The notes: generated by a model not told the origin, from the letters alone. Positions 1-6,862 are shown, numbered from the stretch's first letter. The stretch: DNA of 9,159 bases from an uncultured Clostridia bacterium (GCA_946563605.1 CAMNVW010000045.1:1-9159), one strand, 5' to 3'. Translations and numbers: made by a program.

Positions 1-207
1 AAGACGACCGCTTACAGTTCGGACGCGCCGGCAGGAGCTGCCTGCACCTTAAAAGCAGGCGACAGGGTCAGCCACAAGACCTTTGGTGAGGGAACGATCG
101 TCAAGATGACCCCGATGGGCGGCGACTGCCTGATCGAAGTGCTGTTTGATAAGATTGGTACAAAGAAAATTATGTATAAATTTGCCCACCTGACAAAGAT
201 TTCCTAA
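1..207 (+). CDS. pcrA: ATP-dependent DNA helicase PcrA/UvrD, C-terminal end (partial)
   Basis: Only the last 68 codons are present; the helicase core lies before the window. The frame is open from base 1 and stops with TAA at 205-207. The visible protein begins with an Ala/Ser-rich linker. It then has a small beta-rich domain opening LKAGDRVSHKTFGEGTIV and ending HLTKIS. This is the signature of the C-terminal Tudor-like domain of Gram-positive PcrA, where a GDxVxHxxFGxGxV motif leads a five-strand fold. In the family this domain contacts RNA polymerase and links the 3'-5' SF1 helicase to transcription-coupled repair; the rest of the enzyme unwinds DNA in mismatch/excision repair and removes RecA filaments. 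The identification rests on the tail alone, so a closely related UvrD-like paralogue cannot be excluded. No convincing terminator follows the stop, and the next gene starts 239 bases downstream on the same strand. Confidence 0.85.
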   Translation, partial: KTTAYSSDAPAGAACTLKAGDRVSHKTFGEGTIVKMTPMGGDCLIEVLFDKIGTKKIMYKFAHLTKIS

Positions 208-301
208 CGCATGATTACTTGATATCAGCTGTCCCTTTTTCATTCGCGGTGGGAAATAGCGAGCGCACAATATTTTTGGCAGGAAATTGGAAATTTGGTT
301 C

Positions 302-328
302 ACAAAATTCATACCGTTTCATAAACTG
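302..328 (+). promoter_or_regulatory. Possible sporulation-sigma (SigK/SigE-like) promoter element
   Basis: An AC dinucleotide (302-303) stands 16 bases before CATAAACTG (320-328). Compared with the Bacillus SigK pattern (AC, 16-17 bases, CATAnnnTA), all but the last base match. The octamer CATAAACT also matches 6 of the 7 fixed bases of the SigE -10 pattern CATACAnT. A second CATAAACT lies at 360-367 but lacks a matching -35 element. There is no good SigA promoter in the gap: TTGGCA at 276-281 has no acceptable -10 at 16-18 bases. The short consensus makes chance matches common, so this is a weak call, noted because it would fit a spore-related role for the downstream Cys-rich gene. Confidence 0.2.
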
Positions 329-394
329 ATATTGAATGTCAGTGCAGAAAGGGGTTTCGCATAAACTCTTTTTCGCTGTGCCGATGTATTATCA

Positions 395-426
395 GCTGCG
401 GTGAAGATTCTGGCGCAAGCCGCAGC
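395..426 (+). other. Leader stem-loop ahead of the Cys-rich gene
   Basis: GCTGCGG at 395-401 is perfectly complementary to CCGCAGC at 420-426, leaving an 18-base loop. Five of the seven pairs are G-C, and a further T-G wobble can close the loop side. The stem ends nine bases before the GGAGGG ribosome binding site of the gene starting at 447. No T-run follows, so it is not a terminator. It could stabilise or modulate the mRNA leader, or be chance; no protein or ligand binding can be inferred from sequence alone. Confidence 0.4.
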
Positions 427-446
427 CACCAAAACGGAGGGATATT

Positions 447-1247
447 ATGGCAGAATCAAAAGTGAACCGTCCGAATGATTGCAACTGCTTTAAAGAAGCT
501 GTCTGTATTGATGCTGAAAGGATTTACGACTCTTGTAGTGACAAGGACTGCCTTGAAGATTTGCAGGTCTTTTTCAGCGATAAAACCCAGCCCATCATCG
601 ATCAGGCAGCCAGCATCAAATGCAAAAAGGTAAAGGTCATCAATGTCTGCGTCGATGTGGAAAGCGTACCGTTCAACAAGGGGTTTTATTCGGTCGATAT
701 GACATTCTACTTCTTAGTAGAATTGTCTGTGTACTTATCTCCGGGAACACCGGCAGTCAACTGCTGCGGTATTTCCTATTTCTCCAAGAAGGTCATCCTG
801 TACGGAAGTGAAGCAAACGCCAGAGTCTTTTCTTCCCATGCAGGCTGCTGCAACAATAACGAGCAGATGACCGCAATGCCGAATGCGGTCGTTCAAATCG
901 TTGACCCAATCTGTCTTTCGACCAGATATGTGGAGTGTCCGTCCAAAACATGCTGTCCGGGAACTGTGATTCCGGGACAGATCTGTACCGCAGTCGGCGG
1001 TAATTTCCAGAATGTGGAGGTCAGCAAAGAGGTGTATATCACCTTGGGACTGTTCACCATCGTGCAGCTTCAGCGCAAGGTGCAAATGATGATCCCGGCG
1101 TATGATTTCTGTATTCCAGATAAAGAAAGCGAGTATTCCACCGGCGACCCGTGCGAAATGTTTAAAAAGATACAGTTCCCGATGGAGGACTTCTTCCCGC
1201 CCAGACTCAGCGAATTTTCGGACAGAGGCGACGACACAAAGGCATAA
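447..1247 (+). CDS. Conserved Cys-rich protein of unknown function (266 aa)
   Basis: I cannot assign a function. The start ATG at 447 has a good GGAGGG site at 436-441, five bases upstream. The protein has 18 cysteines in 266 residues, at 12, 14, 20, 30, 35, 59, 68, 106, 107, 134, 135, 156, 164, 169, 170, 180, 222 and 236. There are three adjacent Cys-Cys pairs, but no regular CxxC spacing typical of a zinc or iron-sulphur domain. There is no signal peptide or credible membrane helix: the hydrophobic stretch around 80-97 contains Asp and Glu and alternates like beta strands. A second beta-like block (residues about 190-224) ends MIPAYDFCIP. The look is that of small clostridial hypothetical proteins I recall with DSCSDKDCLEDL- and PFNKGFYSVDMTFYF-type motifs. 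The composition and length would suit a disulphide-cross-linked spore coat or other structural protein, but this is inference. The gene is monocistronic: a 239-base gap precedes it and a strong terminator follows. Clear protein-like conservation and the ribosome binding site make it a real gene; its role is open. Confidence 0.85.
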   Translation: MAESKVNRPNDCNCFKEAVCIDAERIYDSCSDKDCLEDLQVFFSDKTQPIIDQAASIKCKKVKVINVCVDVESVPFNKGFYSVDMTFYFLVELSVYLSPGTPAVNCCGISYFSKKVILYGSEANARVFSSHAGCCNNNEQMTAMPNAVVQIVDPICLSTRYVECPSKTCCPGTVIPGQICTAVGGNFQNVEVSKEVYITLGLFTIVQLQRKVQMMIPAYDFCIPDKESEYSTGDPCEMFKKIQFPMEDFFPPRLSEFSDRGDDTKA

Positions 1248-1248
1248 A

Positions 1249-1294
1249 GAAAGCTGCGGCACCAACTTTTTTAGTTGGAGCCGCTTTCTTTTTT
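1249..1294 (+). terminator. Intrinsic terminator of the Cys-rich gene
   Basis: The hairpin starts two bases after the stop codon. CCAACT (1262-1267) pairs with AGTTGG (1273-1278) around a five-T loop. After one A-A mismatch, GCGGC (1256-1260) pairs with GCCGC (1280-1284). GAAA (1249-1252) then pairs with TTTC (1285-1288) past a three-base bulge. A run of six T follows (1289-1294). Strong stem plus T-run is the classic Rho-independent form, and it separates this gene from the recJ operon promoter just downstream. Confidence 0.9.
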
Positions 1295-1315
1295 GCGATT
1301 TTGGCTAAATAACGA

Positions 1316-1344
1316 TTGAATAAAAGGTAAAAAAATGATAAAAT
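1316..1344 (+). promoter_or_regulatory. SigA-type promoter of the recJ-rel operon
   Basis: TTGAAT (1316-1321) and TAAAAT (1339-1344) are separated by exactly 17 bases. TG at 1336-1337 sits one base before the -10 and makes it an extended -10 box. The surroundings are A/T-rich. Transcription should start near 1350-1352, giving a leader of roughly 48 bases before the recJ GTG. It lies directly after the preceding terminator, and no equally good promoter is seen later in the gene run. Confidence 0.75.
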
Positions 1345-1362
1345 ATACTAGTTAAAGTATAT
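1343..1362. repeat. 7-bp inverted repeat over the expected transcription start (operator-like)
   Basis: ATATACT at 1343-1349 is mirrored by AGTATAT at 1356-1362 with six bases between. The repeat covers the last two bases of the -10 box and about the first dozen transcribed bases. A dimeric repressor bound here would block the promoter, so an operator is plausible. The arms are A/T-rich, would form only a weak RNA hairpin, and could arise by chance in such sequence. I do not recognise it as the box of a particular regulator. Confidence 0.35.
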
Positions 1363-1398
1363 CTGACCAGAAAAAAGAAGAACGCGGAGGAATTGGGC

Positions 1399-3456
1399 GT
1401 GGGTTTTAAAAAGTGGAAACTGCCGCAAGCAGATCCCGGAAGAGTGGAAAATTTAATAAATCAAACGGGTATTCCTGAGATTGCAGCACAGATCCTCGAT
1501 GGCCGCGGTGTGACGCAGGTGCAGGAATATATCGGACAGAGCGATGGACAGACCGGTTTTAAAATGCACGATCCTTTTTTGATGGAAGATATGCAAAAAG
1601 CGGTAGAACGCATTGGATACGCGGTGGAACAGGGACAGCAGATTGCGGTTTACGGGGACTACGACTGCGACGGTATCACCGCAACGGCAATGCTCTATAC
1701 TTATCTGGAAGATTTAGGCGCAAGGGTTCTCTATTATATCCCTGACAGGGACAAAGAGGGGTATGGACTCAACTGTGCGGCGCTCGACTTTTTAAAGCAG
1801 CAGCAGGTGGAGCTTATCATAACGGTGGACAACGGTATTTCAGCGTTGAACGAAGCGGAATATGCCGCTTCGTTGGGAATTGATCTCGTCATCACCGATC
1901 ACCATCAGCCGCGACCAGAGCTTCCGAAAGCCTGCGCGGTGGTCGATCCGCACAGGAAGGACTGCAAGTATCCGTTTAAACCTTTGTGCGGCGCAGGAAT
2001 CGCATTCAAACTGATCTGCGCCATGGAAGGCGATTTGACCGGCGAAGAGATGATCTGGCACTTTGGAGAGCTGGCGGCAATCGCCACGGTAGCGGATGTG
2101 GTAGAGTTGACCGGCGAAAACCGGCTGATTGTACAAAAAGGTCTGGAGTGCATCTCGTTAGGGGAACAGATGGGGGTGCGCGCGCTGATTGAGGCAGCAG
2201 GATTGTCCGCCAAAAAGATGGATTCCACAGCGCTTGCCTTTGGTATCGCGCCGAGAATCAACGCGGCAGGCAGACTGGGACAGGCAGACCTTGCCATGGA
2301 ACTGCTTTTGTCAGACCGCTTTTCACAGGCGCAGGAGATTGCGATAGAGTTAAATGCGCTCAATGACCGGCGCAAGGCGTTGGTGGATGAGATTTACGAG
2401 GAAATCAACGCGAAGCTGACGCGCTATCCCGAAATTTTACAAAATCGCGTTCTCATCCTGTATGGGGAAGGCTGGCACCATGGTGTTATCGGGATTGCGG
2501 CGGCAAGACTGGTGGAGGAATACGCAAAACCCTGCATCCTGTTTTCGGTGGAGGGAAACGAATCAAGAGGCTCCGCCAGAAGCGTGGAAGGCTATTCGAT
2601 TATTGAGGCAATCGCACGCTGCGGACATCTGCTGGTGCGCTACGGCGGACATGAGCAGGCGGCAGGAATGACCGTCCTGACCGAAAATCTGCAAGCCTTT
2701 ATTGACGCGATTTTACAGGACGCCAAGGAAAATTTCGACATTATGCCGGTGGATCAGTTGAAAATTGACGCGTTGCTGACAGCGCGTCAGCTTAATCTGG
2801 AAACCGTGTATGGAATGCAGATGCTAGAACCCTTTGGATGCGGCAACGAACTGCCGCTTGTCGCGATGCTGGGGTGCAGAATTGAAGGGATCACACCGTT
2901 GAGCGAAAACAAACATCTGCGGCTCAAATTTTCTTATCAGGGAAGAACTTTTTCGGCAATTTATTTTCGGATGTCCACCCATACCTTTCCATTTTATCTT
3001 GGAGATGTGGTGGATATTGCGGCAAATCTGGATATTAACGAGTATAATGGAGAGAAAAATCTTTCCATCAAAATAAAAGATGTGCGGCTGCACGGCGTCA
3101 ATCAGGAAAAACTGATCGTCGGCAGGCAGTATTACGAAAAATATTGCCGATTGGAGCCGTTGGAAGAAAAGATTAGAGAATATATCTGTCCGCAAAGAGA
3201 GGATATCGCAAGGCTTTACCGGTTTTTGCGGCAGTATGGCAGTTTTCCGTTTGGTTATGATATGCTGTGGTGCAGAATCAAAGGGATGAACTACTGCAAA
3301 ATGATGATCTGCATCGATGTGATGCAGGAATTGGGGCTGGCTGCGGTAGTGGCTGGCGGAACAACAGGAAAACCGGTGCTCTGTTTTCCCGAAAAGGTGG
3401 AAAAGACCTGTTTGGAGCAATCTGTGATTCTAAGACGACTAAAGGCTGGTGAATAA
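1399..3456 (+). CDS. recJ: Single-stranded-DNA-specific 5'-3' exonuclease RecJ
   Basis: RecJ degrades single-stranded DNA 5' to 3' with Mn/Mg in recombinational and mismatch repair. The DHH phosphoesterase signature is complete (685-residue numbering): DYDCDG at 87-92, TVDNG at 142-146, TDHH ending at 169, and DPHR at 183-186. PRINAAGRLG at 285-294 follows. The DHHA1 domain holds GEGWHHGVIGI (356-366) and RYGGHEQAAG (414-423). LEPFGCGN at 476-483 leads into an OB-fold (about 490-568), then a C-terminal region of about 115 residues. It is longer than E. coli RecJ (577) and shorter than the B. subtilis protein, as is common in clostridia. Start choice: GGAGG at 1386-1390 is eight bases from GTG 1399 but only two from the in-frame TTG at 1393, so GTG is preferred. 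It is the first gene after the promoter and ends four bases before rel. All catalytic motifs are intact. Confidence 0.95.
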   Translation: MGFKKWKLPQADPGRVENLINQTGIPEIAAQILDGRGVTQVQEYIGQSDGQTGFKMHDPFLMEDMQKAVERIGYAVEQGQQIAVYGDYDCDGITATAMLYTYLEDLGARVLYYIPDRDKEGYGLNCAALDFLKQQQVELIITVDNGISALNEAEYAASLGIDLVITDHHQPRPELPKACAVVDPHRKDCKYPFKPLCGAGIAFKLICAMEGDLTGEEMIWHFGELAAIATVADVVELTGENRLIVQKGLECISLGEQMGVRALIEAAGLSAKKMDSTALAFGIAPRINAAGRLGQADLAMELLLSDRFSQAQEIAIELNALNDRRKALVDEIYEEINAKLTRYPEILQNRVLILYGEGWHHGVIGIAAARLVEEYAKPCILFSVEGNESRGSARSVEGYSIIEAIARCGHLLVRYGGHEQAAGMTVLTENLQAFIDAILQDAKENFDIMPVDQLKIDALLTARQLNLETVYGMQMLEPFGCGNELPLVAMLGCRIEGITPLSENKHLRLKFSYQGRTFSAIYFRMSTHTFPFYLGDVVDIAANLDINEYNGEKNLSIKIKDVRLHGVNQEKLIVGRQYYEKYCRLEPLEEKIREYICPQREDIARLYRFLRQYGSFPFGYDMLWCRIKGMNYCKMMICIDVMQELGLAAVVAGGTTGKPVLCFPEKVEKTCLEQSVILRRLKAGE

Positions 3457-3460
3457 GTTT

Positions 3461-5665
3461 ATGTATGAGTTTGAAGATTTGTTTAAAGATTTAATGAAGG
3501 TACTGAAAGAAAGTAATCGACCCTATGATTTGGAGAAAATTACAGAGGCTGGCGATTATGCTTATCGGGCGCATGATGGTCAGATGAGGCAGTCTGGAGA
3601 ACCATATATTACGCACCCGTTGGCAGTCGCTAAGATTTTGGTGGAACTGGGTATGGATACCGAAACGATCTGTGCAGGTTTACTGCATGACGTTGTAGAG
3701 GATACGCCTGCGACGGTAGAGGATATCAGGAAAACCTTTGGCTCCGACGTTGCTTTAATGGTAGACGGTGTTACCAAGCTGACCAAGCTGACCTATTCCA
3801 CAAAAGAACAGCGTCAAGCGGAAAACGTGCGCAAAATGCTGCTTGCGATGGCAAAGGATGTGCGCGTCATTATCGTAAAGCTTGCCGACCGTCTGCACAA
3901 TATGCGCACCGGAGAATACTGGAAAGAGTATAAACGGCGGGAAAAAGCAAGGGAAACCATGGAGGTCTATGCACCTTTGGCAGACCGTTTGGGTATCCGT
4001 TCCATCAAGGAGGAATTGGAGGATATTTCCCTGCGCTTCCTCGATCCGATTGCCTATGGGGAAATCGAGCGTCTGCTCAAGCTCAAAAAAAGTGAACGCG
4101 AGGACTTTTTATCTGCGATTCAGGAAAAAATCAAACACCGTCTGGAAAAGGAAGGCATGAAATTCTTTTTGCAGAGCCGCGTCAAGAGCATCTACGGTAT
4201 CTACCGCAAAGTATATATGCAGGGACGCAATTTTGACGAGATTTACGATGTGTATGCGGTGCGCGTTATTGTAGATACGCCAATAGAATGCTATACGGTT
4301 ATGGGATTGATGCATGATGCCTTTACGCCGATCCCCAAGCGCTTCAAGGATTATATCCAAATGCCAAAAGCCAATATGTATCAGTCGTTGCACACCACTG
4401 TTTTGGATAAAGAGGGTATCCCGTTTGAAATCCAGATCAGGACCTGGGATATGCACCATACTGCAGAATACGGTATCGCTGCACACTGGAAATATAAAGC
4501 GGGCATTGAAAAGAAAGACCGAATGGAAGAAAAAATGGCATGGGTCAGACAGCTGCTGGAAACCCAGCAGGAATCCGGCGACGCGCAGGATATTATCAGT
4601 TCGATCAAATCGGACATTGCGCCGGAGGAATGTTTTGTCTTTACGCCAAACGGCGACGTCATCAATCTGCCGGTCGGCTCTACCGTAATCGACTTTGCAT
4701 ATGCAATCCACTCGGCGGTCGGCAACCGGATGGTCGGAGCAAAGGTGAACGGGCGCATCGTTTCGCTGGATTTTAAACTGGAAACCGGTATGATTGTTGA
4801 AATCATCACCTCCAAGGGTCCGGGAAATGGTCCGAGCAGGGACTGGCTCAACATCGTGAAAACCAGCGAAGCAAGAACAAAGATTCGCGCATGGTTCAAA
4901 AAAGAACGCCGTGAGGAAAATATCGCAACCGGTAAGGAAGAACTGGAAAAAGAATTCCGCCGCAACCTCATCAATGTTCCCGAAGAGGATTATGAGGAAT
5001 TTATCATGAGCTTTGCAAAGCGCCAGCACATCAATACGGTGGACGATTTTTATGCGGCGATCGGTTACGGAGGCGTGCTGCTGTCGCGATTGATGCCGAG
5101 AGTAAAGGAAGAGTTCCAAAAGACCTACCGCACCGCGGAGGATGAAGAAAAGAAAGCGGCGCTTGCAGCCCAGCAGCAGGCAGCGACCGCGAAAAAACAG
5201 GGCAAACCGACCAGCGGCGTTATTGTCGAGGGCTTGGACAGCTGTCTTGTAAAATTTGCAAAATGCTGCAACCCACTGCCAGGAGACCCAATCGTTGGAT
5301 TTATCACCAGAGGCTACGGCGTTTCCATCCATAAACAGGACTGCGTAAACGTCATCAACGCACCAAAAGAAAATCAGGGACGCTGGGTCAGGGCAGACTG
5401 GGCTTCGACCACGATTTCCGAGAAATTCAAATCGACGATCGATATTACCTCTCAGCCGCGCGATACGCTGCTTGCAGACGTCAGCATTTTGCTGAGCAAT
5501 ATGCACATTCCGCTGCACGCGCTGGTTGCAAGAGAAAGCAAGGATCATTCGGCAATTATGATCCAGATTACCGTCGAGGTCAACGGTGTGGATCAGCTCA
5601 ATTACCTGCTCAACAGTCTGCGCGCCATCAAGGGTGTGGAGGATGTTAGAAGAACGGTGCAGTAA
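3461..5665 (+). CDS. relA: Bifunctional (p)ppGpp synthetase/hydrolase Rel
   Basis: This is the stringent-response enzyme: it makes (p)ppGpp from ATP and GTP/GDP on starved ribosomes and also hydrolyses it. From the ATG at 3461 it has 734 residues, the same size as B. subtilis Rel. The HD hydrolase domain carries H52, H76-D77 (LLHDVVEDT) and D143 (KLADRLHNMRT). The synthetase domain carries R240, D263 and E323 (FEIQIRT). RFKD at 294-297 is the basic RxKD form found in bifunctional enzymes, rather than the ExDD form of synthetase-only RelA. The TGS domain is about 392-451. A helical part and an Ala/Gln/Lys-rich linker (about 560-585) lead to the zinc-finger region with C602-C603, H624 and C628. 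The ACT domain is about 658-733. Start choice: GGTGA at 3448-3452 is eight bases from ATG 3461. An alternative GTG at 3449 would overlap recJ by eight bases and add four residues. Either arrangement suggests translational coupling to recJ. All key residues are present. Confidence 0.96.
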   Translation: MYEFEDLFKDLMKVLKESNRPYDLEKITEAGDYAYRAHDGQMRQSGEPYITHPLAVAKILVELGMDTETICAGLLHDVVEDTPATVEDIRKTFGSDVALMVDGVTKLTKLTYSTKEQRQAENVRKMLLAMAKDVRVIIVKLADRLHNMRTGEYWKEYKRREKARETMEVYAPLADRLGIRSIKEELEDISLRFLDPIAYGEIERLLKLKKSEREDFLSAIQEKIKHRLEKEGMKFFLQSRVKSIYGIYRKVYMQGRNFDEIYDVYAVRVIVDTPIECYTVMGLMHDAFTPIPKRFKDYIQMPKANMYQSLHTTVLDKEGIPFEIQIRTWDMHHTAEYGIAAHWKYKAGIEKKDRMEEKMAWVRQLLETQQESGDAQDIISSIKSDIAPEECFVFTPNGDVINLPVGSTVIDFAYAIHSAVGNRMVGAKVNGRIVSLDFKLETGMIVEIITSKGPGNGPSRDWLNIVKTSEARTKIRAWFKKERREENIATGKEELEKEFRRNLINVPEEDYEEFIMSFAKRQHINTVDDFYAAIGYGGVLLSRLMPRVKEEFQKTYRTAEDEEKKAALAAQQQAATAKKQGKPTSGVIVEGLDSCLVKFAKCCNPLPGDPIVGFITRGYGVSIHKQDCVNVINAPKENQGRWVRADWASTTISEKFKSTIDITSQPRDTLLADVSILLSNMHIPLHALVARESKDHSAIMIQITVEVNGVDQLNYLLNSLRAIKGVEDVRRTVQ

Positions 5666-5724
5666 AGAGATAAAAACAGATTTACAAAAAATTTAGAAAC
5701 GATTTAAGATGAGGAATCAAATTT

Positions 5725-6186
5725 ATGAGAGCATTGTTGCAAAGGGTAAAATATGCAAGCGTCACCGTTGAGGGAAACTGCATTGGAAAGATTGAAAAGG
5801 GACTGCTTGTGCTGCTTGGCGTCGGTCCTCAGGACAGTGAAAAGCAGGCGGATTTTCTGGCGGAAAAGTGCGCGAACCTGCGCATCTTCACCGACGAAAA
5901 TGATAAGATGAATCTTTCGCTGCTCGACATCGGCGGACAAATGTTGGTGGTATCGCAGTTTACCTTGTATGCGGATTGCAAAAAGGGCAGAAGACCGTCC
6001 TTTGTGGGTGCGGCAGCGCCTGCACAGGCGGACAGCCTGTATGAATATTTCCAGCAGAAGGTGAAGGACGCAGGGATCAGCGTTGTGGAACACGGAGAAT
6101 TTGGAGCGGACATGAAGGTGGAACTGCTCAACGACGGACCTGTGACCATCATGCTGGACACCGACGAAATCATGCCAAAGAAATAA
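5725..6186 (+). CDS. dtd: D-aminoacyl-tRNA deacylase (Dtd)
   Basis: Dtd is a cytoplasmic homodimer that hydrolyses D-aminoacyl-tRNA, and also Gly-tRNA-Ala, protecting translation from wrong charging. The protein is 153 residues, close to the usual 145-150. It starts MRALLQRV, the typical N-terminus. Both active-site motifs are intact: SQFTL at 77-81 and NDGPVT at 136-141, whose Gly-Pro is the cross-subunit chiral selector. KKGRRPSF (86-93) is also usual for the family. The ATG at 5725 has GATGAGGA at 5708-5715, nine bases upstream. It follows rel after 59 A-rich bases without a terminator. The rel-dtd pair is a long-standing clostridial and bacillar arrangement, so co-transcription is expected. 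Confidence 0.97.
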   Translation: MRALLQRVKYASVTVEGNCIGKIEKGLLVLLGVGPQDSEKQADFLAEKCANLRIFTDENDKMNLSLLDIGGQMLVVSQFTLYADCKKGRRPSFVGAAAPAQADSLYEYFQQKVKDAGISVVEHGEFGADMKVELLNDGPVTIMLDTDEIMPKK

Positions 6187-6205
6187 CGTGATAAGAGGGA
6201 AAAAA

Positions 6206-6862
6206 ATGAATCTTGAAATCATCCATGTCGGACTTTTGGGAACCAACTGTTATGTAACATGGGACGACGACAAAAACTGTGTGGTCGTTGACTGCGGCGG
6301 CGACGCGAATATCGTAGCGGATTATATCAAAAAGAATAGCCTGCATCCGACCCATCTTTTGCTCACCCATGGTCATGGCGACCATATGGGGGGAGCAGCA
6401 GACCTCAAGGAGATTTTTCCACAAATTCAAATCGTCCTTGGGGAAAAAGACCTCGAAATGATCGGCGACGGAGAAAAGAGTATGTCCAATCAGGTCGCAC
6501 CGTATGCAAAACCGTTTACACCGGATGTTCTGGCGAAAGAGGGCGATAAAATCGTCAGCGGCAGCATGGAATTTCTGGTGTTGGAAACCCCGGGACATAC
6601 ATACGGCGGCGTGACCTATCTGAAAGGCAACGAAATGTACTGCGGCGACACCCTGTTTCAGGGCAGTATGGGCAGAACCGATTTGTACGGCGGCGACGAC
6701 GCGGCGATGTTTCGTTCCTTAAAACGTCTTGGGTCTTTTCAGGGATATTATAAGATTTTCCCAGGACACGGCAGCGCGACCAATCTGGAGGACGAAAAGA
6801 TAGCAAACCCATTTTTGAAACAGGCAATCAAAATGCCCGACACAGAAACACTGTCCCGCTGA
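6206..6862 (+). CDS. MBL fold metallo-hydrolase, glyoxalase II-like
   Basis: This is a 218-residue metallo-beta-lactamase-fold hydrolase. THGHGDH (54-60) supplies H55, H57, D59 and H60. TPGHT gives H131, CGDTLF gives D148 and FPGHG gives H188, so the two-metal site looks complete. NCYV at 14-17 and GSMGRTD at 153-159 resemble short glyoxalase II-type (YcbL-like) proteins, which lack the C-terminal glutathione-binding helices of classical glyoxalase II. A thioester such as S-lactoylglutathione is a possible substrate, but clostridia generally lack glutathione, so the true substrate is unknown. Start choice: ATG 6206 has AGAGGG at 6194-6199, six bases upstream. The in-frame GTG at 6188 lies one base after the dtd stop, lacks a site of its own, and would add six residues that do not look native. 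It sits between dtd and hemZ, its usual place in this conserved order. Confidence 0.9.
   Translation: MNLEIIHVGLLGTNCYVTWDDDKNCVVVDCGGDANIVADYIKKNSLHPTHLLLTHGHGDHMGGAADLKEIFPQIQIVLGEKDLEMIGDGEKSMSNQVAPYAKPFTPDVLAKEGDKIVSGSMEFLVLETPGHTYGGVTYLKGNEMYCGDTLFQGSMGRTDLYGGDDAAMFRSLKRLGSFQGYYKIFPGHGSATNLEDEKIANPFLKQAIKMPDTETLSR

Larger units (their letters stand above)
208..446. other. Intergenic region between pcrA and the Cys-rich gene
   Basis: No gene is supported in these 239 bases; open frames here have no ribosome binding site or recognisable protein. The stretch holds two short direct repeats (TATCAGCTG at 223-231 and 390-398; GTTTC..ATAAACT at 316-327 and 354-367), the candidate sporulation-type promoter and the leader stem-loop. 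No clear terminator for pcrA was found. The best hairpin (TCGC 244-247 with GCGA 259-262, before a short T-run at 273-277) is too weak to call. Confidence 0.7.

Noticed and set aside
244..277. Possible terminator after pcrA
   Set aside because: Only a four-base stem (TCGC/GCGA) with an 11-base loop and a gap before the T-run; too weak to call.
276..304. SigA promoter beginning TTGGCA at 276
   Set aside because: At a spacing of 16-18 bases there is no -10 resembling TATAAT.
49..312. An 87-codon minus-strand frame spanning the pcrA end and the gap
   Set aside because: It overlaps the conserved PcrA Tudor-like domain, and its product resembles nothing I know.
735..1265. A 176-codon minus-strand frame opposite the Cys-rich gene
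   Set aside because: It starts inside the terminator hairpin region and shows no ribosome binding site or protein motif; the plus-strand gene has GGAGGG, a terminator and protein-like motifs.
5225..5330. Separate zinc-binding protein around CC...H...C in rel
   Set aside because: These residues are the normal zinc-finger region of full-length Rel, in frame with its other domains.
4109..5548. A 479-codon open frame on the minus strand inside rel
   Set aside because: It lies fully opposite the well-conserved TGS, linker and ACT coding of Rel. It has no recognisable domain and an odd Cys/Phe/Arg-rich composition typical of antisense shadows. Its length reflects codon bias of the real gene.
5681..5710. 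Promoter before dtd (TTTACA, 18 bases, TAAGAT)
   Set aside because: The -10 would overlap the dtd ribosome binding site, so its transcript would lack a usable site; the -10 also matches poorly.
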